The position numbers were made by a program, and so were the translations under genes. A stretch of 34,445 nucleotides of DNA from Paracoccaceae bacterium (lineage in GTDB: Bacteria > Pseudomonadota > Alphaproteobacteria > Rhodobacterales > Rhodobacteraceae): the NCBI GenBank assembly GCA_007134865.1, contig SLJW01000230.1, positions 1 through 34,445 of the forward strand, given 5' to 3'. Below are positions 10,427 to 20,445 of the stretch, piece by piece. Under the pieces are notes generated by a model, which worked only from the letters and a program-made list of their open reading frames with translations, was not told where the DNA came from and searched no databases. Each line of letters starts with the position of its first letter. Within the stretch, counting starts at the first letter, position 1.

Positions 10427-11815
10427 ATGCCACCGCAGAAACTCTATGCCGGGGCCAAGCTGCGCGAGACCCGCAACCAGCTTGGGCTGACACAAAAAGA
10501 TTTCGCGGCGCGGCTCGGTGTCTCGCTGCCCTATCTCAACCAGATGGAGAACAACAACCGCCCGTTCTCGACCTCGGTCGTGCTGGCCCTGGCGCGCGAG
10601 TTCGGCATGGATGTGACCGAGCTGTCGGCCGGTGACAGCGAGCGGCTGGTTTCGGACCTGCGCGAGGCCTTTGCCGACCCGCTCTTCGGCAATGCCGCCC
10701 CTGCCCTACCCGATCTGCGTCTTGTCGGCGCCAATGCCCCCGGTTTCGCCCGCGCCTTTCTCGACCTGCACCGCGCCTATCGGCAGGGGCAGGAACAACT
10801 GGCCTCGCTCGACGAGGCGCTGGGACGCGAGGATACCACGCTGCGGCTCAGCCCATGGGAAGAAGTGCGCGATTTTTTCCATTATTGCGACAATTACATC
10901 GACGCCGTGGACCGCGCCGCCGAACGCTTCGCCAATGCAGAGCGCGACCCGTTCACACTGGCGAGCGAGGCGCTCGCCCGCTGCCGCGTGACCCTGCGCA
11001 TGGGTCAGGGGGGCCTGCGCGATTTCGACCGCGAGAGCGGCATTCTGGAAATCTCGGCCAAGGCCTCGCGCCCGACACAGGCGTTTCAACTGCTGCATCA
11101 GGTCGCACTGCTGACGCAGCACGACCTGCTCGAGGCCACGCTGGATCTGGCCCGCTTCCAGTCGGAGGAGTCCCGCGCCATCGCCAAGATCGGGCTGGCA
11201 AATTATTTCGCCGGGGCCGCGCTCATGCCTTACCGGCGGTTTCTGGAGGCCGCCGAGACCACTCGCCACGACCTCGAAGCGCTGGCAGAGCAATTCGGCG
11301 CGTCCATCGAGCAGGTGGCGCACCGGCTATCGACCTTGCAGCGCCCCGGCGCCAAGGGGGTGCCGTTCTTCTTCGTGCGGGTCGATCAGGCGGGCACGAT
11401 CACGAAACGCCATTCGGCCACGCGACTGCAATTCGCGCGTTTCGGGGGTGCCTGTCCGCTCTGGAACGTGCATCGCGCCTTCGAGACGCCAGGCCGGTTT
11501 CTGCGCCAACTGGCCGAGACCCCGGACGGGATGCGTTATTTCTGCCTTGCGCTGGCTGTGACCAAGGCCGGCGGAGCCTACCACGCGCCGGTGCGCCGCT
11601 ATGCCATCGGGCTGGGTTGCGAGATCGACCATGCGCAGCGGCTGGTCTATGCCGATGGCATGGATATCAGCCGCGGCGCAAGTTTCGACCCGATTGGCAT
11701 TTCCTGCCGCATCTGCGAGCGCGACAATTGCCATCAACGCGCGGTGCCACCGCTGGAGCGTCGATTGCGGGTCGACCATGACCACCGCGCTCTGCTGCCC
11801 TATCGGATCGAGTAG
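10427..11815 (+). CDS. pccR: XRE-family short-chain fatty acyl-CoA regulator (PccR/ScfR type)
   Basis: N-terminal HTH (LRETRNQLGLTQKDFAARLGVSLPYLNQMENNNRP), ~460 aa, C-terminal Cys-containing GISCRICERDNCHQRAVPPL typical of ScfR/DUF2083-type regulators; next to the pcc locus. Confidence 0.9.
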   Translation: MPPQKLYAGAKLRETRNQLGLTQKDFAARLGVSLPYLNQMENNNRPFSTSVVLALAREFGMDVTELSAGDSERLVSDLREAFADPLFGNAAPALPDLRLVGANAPGFARAFLDLHRAYRQGQEQLASLDEALGREDTTLRLSPWEEVRDFFHYCDNYIDAVDRAAERFANAERDPFTLASEALARCRVTLRMGQGGLRDFDRESGILEISAKASRPTQAFQLLHQVALLTQHDLLEATLDLARFQSEESRAIAKIGLANYFAGAALMPYRRFLEAAETTRHDLEALAEQFGASIEQVAHRLSTLQRPGAKGVPFFFVRVDQAGTITKRHSATRLQFARFGGACPLWNVHRAFETPGRFLRQLAETPDGMRYFCLALAVTKAGGAYHAPVRRYAIGLGCEIDHAQRLVYADGMDISRGASFDPIGISCRICERDNCHQRAVPPLERRLRVDHDHRALLPYRIE

Positions 11816-11849
11816 AGACTGCGCTCGTAAGAGAGAGGTGACTGGACTT

Positions 11850-11899
11850 GCGCCCGACTGACATGCTCGTTTTGATGGGGATGCATGCCAATCGGGCGC
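11850..11899 (-). ncRNA. long hairpin in intergenic/3' region (possible structured 3' UTR or small RNA)
   Basis: Arms GCGCCCGACTGACATGC (11850-11866) and GCATGCCAATCGGGCGC (11883-11899); 15 of 17 Watson-Crick pairs, and the two mismatches are G.U wobbles on the minus strand. Confidence 0.4.
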
Positions 11900-11936
11900 C
11901 GTCGTGGACAAGGCGTGCGGCCCCGTCCAGACTTTC

Positions 11937-12440
11937 TCAATCGAAGATTTCGTTGTCAACAACACCCCAGAGATGGCGCTTCTCGACCCAGCCGCGCGCG
12001 CCATCAAGCTCGATCCGGCACCACTCGGCCCCACATTGCCGCAACCGCGCAATCACACCACGCTCCAGGAGCGCAGTCACAGCGCTTTGTGAGTCTCCGC
12101 GCTGGTGAAGCTGGACCATGTCGGATTGCACCAGCGCCGTGCGCACACCGGAGAGCAGCGCATAATGCATCCAGCCGCCCTTGCCGTCGCTGTCCTCGAC
12201 CCGGCGCCAATGCTCATACTCGGCGGTCACGCGCAGCGGAATGTCGCGCCGTGTATAGACATAATCGATGCGATGAGATTGGTCCGGCCCCCGGCGGGCG
12301 TTGCCCTCATTTGCCTTGAGTGAGACGAAGCGCGGCATCGGCAGATTTGTTACCGGACCACGCTCGGCGACCTGGGCCGCAACGGGCCCGGCGGCAAGGC
12401 ACGCTGCAAGAGCCGCGCCCCAGATTCGCGTAAATTTCAT
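11937..12440 (-). CDS. secreted SH3-domain protein
   Basis: Signal peptide MKFTRIWGAALAACLAAGPVAAQ; NLPMPRFVSLKANEGNARRGPDQSHRIDYVYTRRDIPLRVTAEYEHWRRVEDSDGKGGWMH is typical of alphaproteobacterial bacterial SH3-like proteins. Confidence 0.85.
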   Translation of the reverse strand: MKFTRIWGAALAACLAAGPVAAQVAERGPVTNLPMPRFVSLKANEGNARRGPDQSHRIDYVYTRRDIPLRVTAEYEHWRRVEDSDGKGGWMHYALLSGVRTALVQSDMVQLHQRGDSQSAVTALLERGVIARLRQCGAEWCRIELDGARGWVEKRHLWGVVDNEIFD

Positions 12441-12588
12441 GTTCGTCCCTGTCCCGGTTATCTCCGGGATCCCTGACTGCTCTGATTTGCCTCTCCCGCA
12501 CATGAGCCCACAAGAGCGCTTGTAGATCATGGCGAGTGCTGGCAGTTTGCCTCAAAGCGAATGCATAGCCAAGAGGTGAGACGCGCCG

Positions 12589-13575
12589 ATGCCAAATACC
12601 CGCCTGAGTGTTGTCGTTACGCGACGCCTGCCCGATGTAGTCGAAACCCGTCTCAAAGAGCTGTTCGATGTCACCCTGCGCGACGAGGACACGCCGCTGA
12701 CGCGCGAGGAGCTGTCCGAGGCGATGCGCAGCGCCGATGTGCTGGTGCCCACGATCACCGATGATATCGACGCCAGCATGATGGCGCAGGCCGGGCCGCG
12801 GCTGAAGCTGATCGCCAATTACGGCGCGGGCGTGGACCATATCGATGTGCAATCGGCACGCCAGCGCGGCATTCTGGTGTCGAACACGCCGGGTGTGGTC
12901 ACCGAAGACACCGCGGATATGGTCATGGCGCTGATGCTGGCGGTGACGCGCAAGATCCCGCAGGGGCTGGCCGAGATGCAGGCCGACGCGTGGCATGGCT
13001 GGTCGCCGCTCGGCCATCCGGGCACGCGGATCGGCGGCAAGCGGCTGGGCATCCTCGGGATGGGTCGGATCGGGCAGGCCGTGGCGCGGCGCGCGAGCGC
13101 CTTCGGCATGCAGGTGCATTATCATAACCGCCGCCGCCTGCGCCCCGAGGTCGAAGAGGCGCTTGAGGCCAGCTACTGGGAGAGCCTCGATCAGATGGTC
13201 GCGCGGATGGATGTGATCTCGATCAACTGTCCGCACACGCCCTCGACTTTTCATCTGATGAACGCGCGCCGGTTGAAGCTGATGAAACCCTCGGCCGTGA
13301 TCATCAACACCTCGCGCGGTGAGGTGATCGACGAGAACGCGCTGACGCGGGGCCTGCGGGCAGGCGAGATTGCCGGGGCCGGGCTCGACGTGTTCGAGCG
13401 CGGCCATCACATCAACCCGCGCCTGCGCGAATTGCCCAATGTCGTGCTCTTGCCGCATATGGGCTCGGCCACGCTCGAAGGCCGGGTCGAGATGGGCGAG
13501 AAGGTGATCCTGAACATCAAGACCTTCGCCGATGGCCACCGTCCGCCCGATCAGGTGCTGCCCGGGATGTTGTGA
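12589..13575 (+). CDS. D-2-hydroxyacid dehydrogenase (glyoxylate/hydroxypyruvate reductase family)
   Basis: LGILGMGRIGQAVARRASAFGM (GxGxxG), INTSRGEVIDENAL, GAGLDVFE, NVVLLPHMGSAT motifs. Confidence 0.93.
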   Translation: MPNTRLSVVVTRRLPDVVETRLKELFDVTLRDEDTPLTREELSEAMRSADVLVPTITDDIDASMMAQAGPRLKLIANYGAGVDHIDVQSARQRGILVSNTPGVVTEDTADMVMALMLAVTRKIPQGLAEMQADAWHGWSPLGHPGTRIGGKRLGILGMGRIGQAVARRASAFGMQVHYHNRRRLRPEVEEALEASYWESLDQMVARMDVISINCPHTPSTFHLMNARRLKLMKPSAVIINTSRGEVIDENALTRGLRAGEIAGAGLDVFERGHHINPRLRELPNVVLLPHMGSATLEGRVEMGEKVILNIKTFADGHRPPDQVLPGML

Positions 13576-13674
13576 CATGCCCTCGCGGGTGCGTGAGGGC
13601 GCGCGAGGGGCTTTGCGCTTGACCTTGCATGGCAATCCGATGAGGTTGCAGCAAAAGCCCGAGCAGGATCGCCC

Positions 13675-14961
13675 ATGACTGGCCACACCCCCCCTTTTGC
13701 GGCGTTCGAATGGATGATCGCCTGGCGCTATCTGCGCGCCCGCCGCGCCGAAGGCGGCGTGAGCGTGATGACGGTGATTTCATTTGTCGGCATCATGCTG
13801 GCAGTCTTTGCGCTGATCGCCACGCTCTCGGTGCGTTCGGGTTTTCGGGCCGAATTTGTGGACACAATTCTCGGCGCGAATGCGCATGTGACCGTCTATT
13901 CTTCGGTCCATGTCGATGAGGCCGGGCGCACCAGTCGCGTGATCGAGGATTATGAGGAGATGGCCGAGCGGCTTGCGGCTGTGCGCGGTGTGACGCGGGT
14001 CGCGCCGCTGGTGCGCGGTCAGGTCATGGCCTCGGCGCATGGACGCAATTCCGGGGTCGAGGTTTTCGGGATCAGTCAGGATAATCTGCTCACCATCCCG
14101 CGCGTGGCCGATCCCGAGCATGCGCTCGGCGATATCGACCGCTTCACCGAAGGCATCGCCATAGGCTCGGGCGTTGCGCGCGAATTGAATGTCAGCCTTG
14201 GCGATACGATCCGCATCATCTCACCCGATGGGGCACAGACCGCCTTTGGCACGTCTCCGCGCATCTCGGCCTATGAGGTGGTCTACATCTTCACGGCCGG
14301 GCGCTACGACATAGACCGAACGCGCATCTATATGCCGTTTGACGAGGCGCAACTCTTCTTCAACCGCGATGGCGTCGCGGATGAGATGGAGGTCATGGTC
14401 GCAAACCCCGACCAGATCGACGCAATGCGCACGGACCTGCTGCGCGCGGGCGGCGAACGCGCAATGCTCTGGACATGGCGCGACAGCGCGGGGGCGTTTC
14501 TGCGCGCGCTCGATGTCGAGGATAACGTGATGTTCGTGATCCTCTCGATCCTCGTTCTGATCGCGGCGATGAATATCATCTCGGGGCTGATCATGCTGGT
14601 CAAGAACAAAGGCCGCGATATCGGCATCCTTCGTACGATGGGGCTCAGCGAGGGATCGGTGCTGCGGGTGTTCTTCATCTGCGGGGCGAGCGTGGGCGTG
14701 CTGGGCACGATTGCCGGGGTGATCCTCGGCTGCCTGTTCGCGATTTATATCGACCCGATCTTCAGCCTGGTAAATTATGTCTCGGGCGGGGGTGTCTGGG
14801 ACCCGTCGATCCGGGGTATCTACAACCTGCCAGCAGAATTGCGGCTCGAGGATGTGGTCAAGTCGGTGGCGCTCTCGCTGTCGCTGTCCTTTGTGGTGAC
14901 GATCTTCCCGGCGCGACGCGCAGCGCGCATGAACCCGGTCGAGGCCTTGCGCTATGAATGA
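13675..14961 (+). CDS. lolC: lipoprotein-releasing ABC transporter permease LolC/LolE
   Basis: N-terminal [34 protein letters not shown], FtsX-like C-terminus [16 protein letters not shown]. Confidence 0.93.
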   Translation: MTGHTPPFAAFEWMIAWRYLRARRAEGGVSVMTVISFVGIMLAVFALIATLSVRSGFRAEFVDTILGANAHVTVYSSVHVDEAGRTSRVIEDYEEMAERLAAVRGVTRVAPLVRGQVMASAHGRNSGVEVFGISQDNLLTIPRVADPEHALGDIDRFTEGIAIGSGVARELNVSLGDTIRIISPDGAQTAFGTSPRISAYEVVYIFTAGRYDIDRTRIYMPFDEAQLFFNRDGVADEMEVMVANPDQIDAMRTDLLRAGGERAMLWTWRDSAGAFLRALDVEDNVMFVILSILVLIAAMNIISGLIMLVKNKGRDIGILRTMGLSEGSVLRVFFICGASVGVLGTIAGVILGCLFAIYIDPIFSLVNYVSGGGVWDPSIRGIYNLPAELRLEDVVKSVALSLSLSFVVTIFPARRAARMNPVEALRYE

Positions 14962-15637
14962 GCAGGCCCTTGCGCTCGACGCGATCACCAAGACCTACAA
15001 TCAGGGCAAACCTAACGAAGTGCAGGTCCTGCGCGGCGCCTCACTGACGCTCGACCGCGGCGAAGTCGTGGCGCTGGTCGCACCATCGGGGGCGGGCAAA
15101 TCAACGCTTCTGCATATTGCCGGACTGCTGGATACGCCCGATTCCGGCGCGGTGCTGATCGACGGGGCCGACATGACACGGCTGGGGGACCGCAAACGCA
15201 CGGCGACGCGGCGCGGTCAGGTAGGGTTCATCTACCAGTTTCACCACCTGCTGCCCGAATTCTCGGCGCTGGAAAACATCGTGCTGCCGCAACTGGCCAA
15301 TGCCGTAGCAGCGCGCACGGCCGAAACGCGCGCGCTCGAGCTTCTGGACCGGGTCGGGATCGCGGCGCGGGCATCGCATCGCCCCGCGGCCCTGTCTGGG
15401 GGCGAGCAGCAGCGCGTAGCCTTCTGCCGAGCGCTTGCCAACAACCCCAGCCTGCTGCTGGCCGACGAGCCGACAGGCAACCTCGATCCCGAGACCTCGG
15501 ATCAGGTCTTCGCCACGCTCATGAGCCTCGTGCGCGAAACCGGGCTGTCAGCCCTGATTGCCACGCACAATATTGAGCTGGCCCGGCGCATGGACCGGAT
15601 CGTGCGGCTGGATTCAGGTCAGATTGTTCCTGCGTGA
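14954..15637 (+). CDS. lolD: lipoprotein-releasing ABC transporter ATP-binding protein LolD
   Basis: Walker [10 protein letters not shown], signature [15 protein letters not shown], Walker [13 protein letters not shown]; overlaps lolC by 8 nt. Confidence 0.95.
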   Translation: MNEQALALDAITKTYNQGKPNEVQVLRGASLTLDRGEVVALVAPSGAGKSTLLHIAGLLDTPDSGAVLIDGADMTRLGDRKRTATRRGQVGFIYQFHHLLPEFSALENIVLPQLANAVAARTAETRALELLDRVGIAARASHRPAALSGGEQQRVAFCRALANNPSLLLADEPTGNLDPETSDQVFATLMSLVRETGLSALIATHNIELARRMDRIVRLDSGQIVPA

Positions 15638-15664
15638 TCCGAGCGAACGGCTTTCTGGCTCATA

Positions 15665-16486
15665 TCACCTTGCGCTGTCTGGCACATGCTCGGTCAGGGG
15701 CGGCTCAGTCGCAATGCCTTTCTGTGGCCCAAGCACCGCATCGATAAGCGCAAGTGCCGCCGCCAGTTCCTCGGGGCTTGATGCCATATCGATCTGGTCG
15801 ATGAAGTATTCCGTCAGGCCTTCGGCACGCGCAGCCTTGCGCAGGCGGGCTTTCACAAGGGCGGCTTCGTCGACAAAGACCGACCCCTCTATCCCGGCAA
15901 AGGCTCGTACGCGGGCGATGCGCTCTTCGGAGCAGTCCAGCAATGCCGCCATGGCCTTGGTCTTGCCCATCTGCACCGTTTCCCCGACATAATCATAGGG
16001 CGCGTTGTCCGAACGTTTCAACACGCGGTTCATCACCGGGTCGATCACGGTGACGATATCCTCGATCCCGTTGTTGCGGGCATATTCCAGCGACCCGACC
16101 ATCAGCTCGCATGTTGCTCGCGAAACTGACCCAGGCCCACGACCGGACAGGGTCAGCCGTTCGGTATCGACACAGAAACGCGTCGACTCCCACAGCGTCG
16201 CCGAACGCAGGGGCGGCTCGCCCTGCAGGATATCTGCAAACACATCTGCCAGCATATGTGGTCCGGTGGTCTGCAGGGCGCGCACGCAGGAGACCACATT
16301 GTAGTCATCATCAAGCCCGATGACATAGGCTGGATCCAGCGCATCGAATTCATCGATTTCGCGCCCATTCTCGATCCGGACGTCCCATCCCAACCGCTCG
16401 CCGAACACACGCGCGCGCAGCTGGAACATCTCGTCGAGGACAGATTGGTGACGGTGCCGGTTCAGTGCATCTATTATCAGTATCAT
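15665..16486 (-). CDS. luxI: acyl-homoserine-lactone synthase with C-terminal extension
   Basis: MILIIDALNRHRH...FQLRARVFGERLGWDV...DEFDALDPAYVIG...CVRALQTTGPHMLADVF...LWESTRFCVD, matching the LuxI fold; 273 aa. Confidence 0.92.
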   Translation of the reverse strand: MILIIDALNRHRHQSVLDEMFQLRARVFGERLGWDVRIENGREIDEFDALDPAYVIGLDDDYNVVSCVRALQTTGPHMLADVFADILQGEPPLRSATLWESTRFCVDTERLTLSGRGPGSVSRATCELMVGSLEYARNNGIEDIVTVIDPVMNRVLKRSDNAPYDYVGETVQMGKTKAMAALLDCSEERIARVRAFAGIEGSVFVDEAALVKARLRKAARAEGLTEYFIDQIDMASSPEELAAALALIDAVLGPQKGIATEPPLTEHVPDSAR

Positions 16487-16590
16487 TGGAGTTCCCTTCA
16501 TTCAGCATTTCACCCCTGAGTGCAGAACATGCCGCAAGGCAGCAAGACCGCCTATTGTGGAAAACCCGTAATATGGGAAAAAGCCGCGTT

Positions 16591-16609
16591 TTCAGGTCTC
16601 TCGCCTGAA
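16591..16609. promoter_or_regulatory. 19-bp dyad between luxR and luxI (candidate lux-box-like operator or small terminator)
   Basis: TTCAGG-N7-CCTGAA immediately after the luxR stop codon. Confidence 0.3.
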
Positions 16610-16616
16610 GCCAGCG

Positions 16617-17321
16617 TCAGATCGGATAGATCAGACGCATGCCGATTGCACGCGCCACGGCCTGGGGTGTGGTGAGCGCGCCGAGTTTCTCGCGCGCCGA
16701 GCGCAGATGCACCTCGACGGTCCGAGTCGAGATCGAGAGAATGACACCAACATCGAATTGCGATTTTCCGGCAGCGATCCATTGCAGGATCTCGCGTTCA
16801 CGCTCCGACAGGTTCGGCTGCAGCATGATCTTCATGCTCCGCCCCTCGCGCATCACCCGGTCATGAAGCAAAGTGGCCTCGGTTTGTATCGCGACGAGGA
16901 TCTCGCTGCGCAAACGTTGCCATTCCTCATCGGGACGGCTGCTGACAACACTGAACATGCCCTTGTCGCCAAACGGACCGCGCACCGGAATCGTCAGACC
17001 TGTCGTCGGAATGCCGAACTCTGCCGCATCGCGAAACACTTTCTGGAAGCTGTCGAAATCTCGCAAGCGGTTCCAGTCCACCACGCCGACACTGCGCGAG
17101 GCTGCGAGCAGCGTCGGATCGATCATCTGATACCCGTGCTCGACATAGTGGGCTTTCCACTCGTCCGGATAGTTGACCACGCCATGCATTGAGTCATCGA
17201 CCGTATTGACGCCGGCATAGGCAGCATAATCCAGCCCGAACCGCGCGCAGATACGGTTCAGCACATCCGCAAGGGGTCCGGATCCGTCGTCTGGTTCTTC
17301 GCCCAGATCAAGCGGTTTCAT
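16617..17321 (-). CDS. luxR: LuxR-family transcriptional regulator (autoinducer-binding + HTH)
   Basis: MKPLDLGEEPDD... autoinducer-binding-like domain (YPDEWKAHYVEHGYQMIDPTL, PVRGPFGDKGMFSVVS), C-terminal LSEREREILQWIAAGKSQFDVGVILSISTRTVEVHLRSAREKLGALTTPQAVARAI. Confidence 0.93.
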   Translation of the reverse strand: MKPLDLGEEPDDGSGPLADVLNRICARFGLDYAAYAGVNTVDDSMHGVVNYPDEWKAHYVEHGYQMIDPTLLAASRSVGVVDWNRLRDFDSFQKVFRDAAEFGIPTTGLTIPVRGPFGDKGMFSVVSSRPDEEWQRLRSEILVAIQTEATLLHDRVMREGRSMKIMLQPNLSEREREILQWIAAGKSQFDVGVILSISTRTVEVHLRSAREKLGALTTPQAVARAIGMRLIYPI

Positions 17322-17638
17322 GGTGCTCTTCCTGTTTTGGTGCCGGGCAACGTGGTGTGTCTGAGCAGCCGCATTTCCTCCGATGGCTATAGTCGTCCCA
17401 AAGATCAGTTGTTTCCGTCGTGCATGTAGGAAAGAATTCTCGCTGACACAGTCGCACTGACCATAATCCATGTCGTGACTGAGTGCTAAGTTTACCTTAC
17501 GGCAATTTGAGCGATTTTCAACCACAAGGTGACATTCCGATTCGCAAGCGGGCATTCGCTCTTGTCGCTCGTGTGCGAACCAATATTGTGCGCAACGGTA
17601 CACAGCCAATGATGCGACAATCGAGGGAGGGAGAGCAG

Positions 17639-19786
17639 ATGCAGGAGATGGTGGCGCGCAGCGGACTACAGGTCTCAAGCCAACTTTGCAGTTTTGTCGA
17701 AGATCGGGTGCTGCCCGGAACGGGTTTGGATGCGCCGCAATTCTGGGACCGGTTCGCCGCGCTGATTGCCGACCTGACCCCCAGGAACCGCGCCCTGCTG
17801 GAAAAGCGCGCCGAATTGCAGGCCAATATCGACGCCTGGCATCTGGCGCGGCGCAATCAGGTGCATGACCGCGACGGCTACAAGGGTTTTCTGGAAAAGA
17901 TCGGCTATCTGCTGCCCGAGGTTGCGCCCTTTCAGATCGACACCACAGGCGTGGACCCCGAGATTGCCGAGGTAGCAGGCCCGCAGCTTGTCGTGCCGGT
18001 CACCAATGCCCGCTATGCGCTGAATGCCGCCAATGCGCGCTGGGGTAGCCTCTATGATGCGCTCTACGGCACCGATGCGATGGGCACGCCACCACCCTCG
18101 GGCGGCTATGAGCAGGGGCACGGCGCGCGGGTGATCGCGCGGGTGCGGGTGTTTCTGGACGCAGCCTTTCCGCTGGCCGGGCATTCCCACGCTGATGCGC
18201 GGCTCTATCACGTCAAGGGCGGCGCCCTGCTGGTCGATGGCAAACCACTGGAGGAACCCGGCAAGTTCGCAGGCTACCGCGGCGATCCGCGCGCGCCCGA
18301 TGCGGTCTATCTGGTCAATAACGGGTTGCATGTGGAGCTTGTCTTCAACCGCGCGCATCTGATCGGAGGGCGCGATCAGGCCTGTCTTGCCGATGTCCGG
18401 ATCGAGTCCGCGCTTTCAGCGATCATGGATTGCGAGGATTCGGTCGCCTGCGTCGATGCCGAGGACAAGGTGCAGGCCTATGCCAACTGGCTGGGTCTGA
18501 TGAAAGGCGATCTGAGCGCGGAGCTGGAAAAGGGCGGCAAGACCCTGACCCGCCGTCTCAACCCCGATATCGAGATCACCGCCCCCGATGGCAGCACGAA
18601 GAGTCTCAAGGGCCGCGCGCTGTTATGGGTGCGCAATGTGGGCCACCTGATGACCAACCCCGCGATCCTTGATGCGCAGGGCAATGAGGTCTTCGAGGGG
18701 CTTATGGATGCGGTCATCACCACCGCCTGCGCGCTGCACGATCTGCGCAAGACGGACGGCCCGCGCAACTCGGAACATGGCTCGGTCTATATCGTCAAAC
18801 CCAAGATGCATGGCCCCGAGGAAGTGGCCTTTGCGGACATGGTTTTCGCGCGGGTCGAGGCGCTGTTCGGCCTGACGCCGGGCACGATCAAGATGGGCGT
18901 GATGGACGAAGAGCGCCGCACCTCGGTCAACCTGCAGCAATGCATCCACGCCGCCCGCCACCGGATCGCCTTCATCAACACGGGCTTTCTCGACCGCACC
19001 GGCGATGAGATCCACACGAGCATGGAAGCCGGCCCCTTCTCGCGCAAGGATTTCATCAAGCGCAAGGGCTGGATCAAAGCCTATGAGGATCGCAATGTCG
19101 ATATCGGGCTGGAATGCGGGCTGATGGGGCGGGCGCAGATCGGCAAGGGCATGTGGGCCATGCCCGACCAGATGGCCGCGATGCTGGAAGCCAAGATCGA
19201 ACACCCGAAAGCGGGCGCGAATACCGCCTGGGTCCCCTCGCCCACCGCCGCCACGCTGCACGCGCTGCATTACCATCAGGTCAATGTCCGCGCCGTGCAG
19301 GATAGGCTCGCGAATGGGGGACGCCGCGCGCATGTCGAAGCGCTGCTGGAAATCCCGCTGGCGAGTTTCCGCAAATGGACCAAGGACCAGATCATCCGCG
19401 AGGTCGAGAACAATGCCCAGGGCATTCTCGGCTATGTCGTGCGCTGGGTCGATCAGGGGGTGGGCTGTTCCAAGGTGCCCGACATCAATGATGTCGGCCT
19501 GATGGAGGACCGCGCCACCTGCCGCATCTCCAGCCAGCATATCGCCAACTGGCTGCATCATGGCGTGGTGTCAGAGGCAGAGGTGATGGATGCCATGCGC
19601 CGCATGGCCGAAGTGGTGGACCGCCAGAACGCAGACGACCCGGCCTATCGGCCCATGGCGCCGGCTTTCGACGGCGAGGCGTTCCTTGCCGCCTGCGATC
19701 TGGTGTTCAAGGGCCGCGAACAGCCCTCGGGCTATACCGAGCCAGTGCTGCACGCGCGGCGGCTGGCGGTGAAGGCGGCTGGTTAG
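17639..19786 (+). CDS. glcB: malate synthase G
   Basis: [37 protein letters not shown]...; [69 protein letters not shown] gggagggagag before ATG 17639. Confidence 0.97.
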   Translation: MQEMVARSGLQVSSQLCSFVEDRVLPGTGLDAPQFWDRFAALIADLTPRNRALLEKRAELQANIDAWHLARRNQVHDRDGYKGFLEKIGYLLPEVAPFQIDTTGVDPEIAEVAGPQLVVPVTNARYALNAANARWGSLYDALYGTDAMGTPPPSGGYEQGHGARVIARVRVFLDAAFPLAGHSHADARLYHVKGGALLVDGKPLEEPGKFAGYRGDPRAPDAVYLVNNGLHVELVFNRAHLIGGRDQACLADVRIESALSAIMDCEDSVACVDAEDKVQAYANWLGLMKGDLSAELEKGGKTLTRRLNPDIEITAPDGSTKSLKGRALLWVRNVGHLMTNPAILDAQGNEVFEGLMDAVITTACALHDLRKTDGPRNSEHGSVYIVKPKMHGPEEVAFADMVFARVEALFGLTPGTIKMGVMDEERRTSVNLQQCIHAARHRIAFINTGFLDRTGDEIHTSMEAGPFSRKDFIKRKGWIKAYEDRNVDIGLECGLMGRAQIGKGMWAMPDQMAAMLEAKIEHPKAGANTAWVPSPTAATLHALHYHQVNVRAVQDRLANGGRRAHVEALLEIPLASFRKWTKDQIIREVENNAQGILGYVVRWVDQGVGCSKVPDINDVGLMEDRATCRISSQHIANWLHHGVVSEAEVMDAMRRMAEVVDRQNADDPAYRPMAPAFDGEAFLAACDLVFKGREQPSGYTEPVLHARRLAVKAAG

Positions 19787-19793
19787 GAGCGAT

Positions 19794-20324
19794 ATGCCTC
19801 TGGCCCTCTACACATTCGGCATGTTCGTGAGACCGGCGGAAGACCCTGCAAATGCTGGCTTTCACGCGCTCAATGACCCGGTCCTGCAGGAGGTCGATTG
19901 CGCAGAGGGGCTGATTGCGCGGTCTGGGTATGAATCTGACGCCGATGGCAGTTCATGGGGCCAGGAAGTCCATCCACGCTTTTATATCGAGCGCGGCGAC
20001 GGTTGGTCACCGGCCACCTTGTCGCTCTGGACCGATCTGGAAGCGCTCTTCGCCTTCACCTATTCCGGGTTGCATGCAAGCGCGCTCCGGCGTGGTCGTG
20101 AGTGGTTCCAAAAACCGGACTGGCCGCCCCTTGTGCTGTGGTGGCATCAGGGGGAGGGTCATCCGACATGGGCCGAGGGCGTCAGGCATCACGAATATCT
20201 CCATGATCACGGCCCCACGCCGCATGCCTTCACCTTCAAGTCGCCGTTTGACCTCAGCGGTGCTCCGACACGGCTGGACAAGGCCCGCGTGCAGAAGCTG
20301 CGCCTGTGTAGGGACTCCATGTGA
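19794..20324 (+). CDS. DUF3291-like protein
   Basis: LALYTFGMFVRPAEDPANAGFHALNDPVLQEVDCAEGLIARSGYE ... VLWWHQGEGHPTWAEGVRHHEYLHDHGPTPHAFTFKSPF matches the DUF3291 pattern. Confidence 0.85.
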   Translation: MPLALYTFGMFVRPAEDPANAGFHALNDPVLQEVDCAEGLIARSGYESDADGSSWGQEVHPRFYIERGDGWSPATLSLWTDLEALFAFTYSGLHASALRRGREWFQKPDWPPLVLWWHQGEGHPTWAEGVRHHEYLHDHGPTPHAFTFKSPFDLSGAPTRLDKARVQKLRLCRDSM

Positions 20325-20396
20325 CGCCGGACACCTTCTGTATCATCGCGGATTGAGCAACCTGCCAGGATCGCCTCCTACGCCGCGTTCAACGGA

Positions 20397-20424
20397 AAAG
20401 CCCCGGCCTTGCGGCCGGGGCTTT
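20397..20424. terminator. bidirectional Rho-independent terminator
   Basis: AAAGCCCCGGCC-TTGC-GGCCGGGGCTTT, 12-bp perfect stem with A/T flanks between convergent genes. Confidence 0.93.
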
Positions 20425-20445
20425 GCTTTGTGTTATGCGTAAGTC

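Noticed and set aside
12307-13686. 459-aa minus-strand ORF over the D-2-hydroxyacid dehydrogenase
   Set aside because: Antisense to a clear dehydrogenase and also overlaps the SH3 gene's start region; no domain signature.
17586-17595. TTGTGCGCAA imperfect dyad ~45 nt upstream of glcB, considered as an ScfR/RamB-like operator
   Set aside because: Short, imperfect and does not match the TTTGCAAA half-site closely enough; could occur by chance.
17483-17638. 52-aa N-terminal extension of malate synthase G in the ORF track
   Set aside because: Start at 17639 has a good purine-rich RBS and gives the normal malate synthase G N-terminus; the extension runs through the promoter region.
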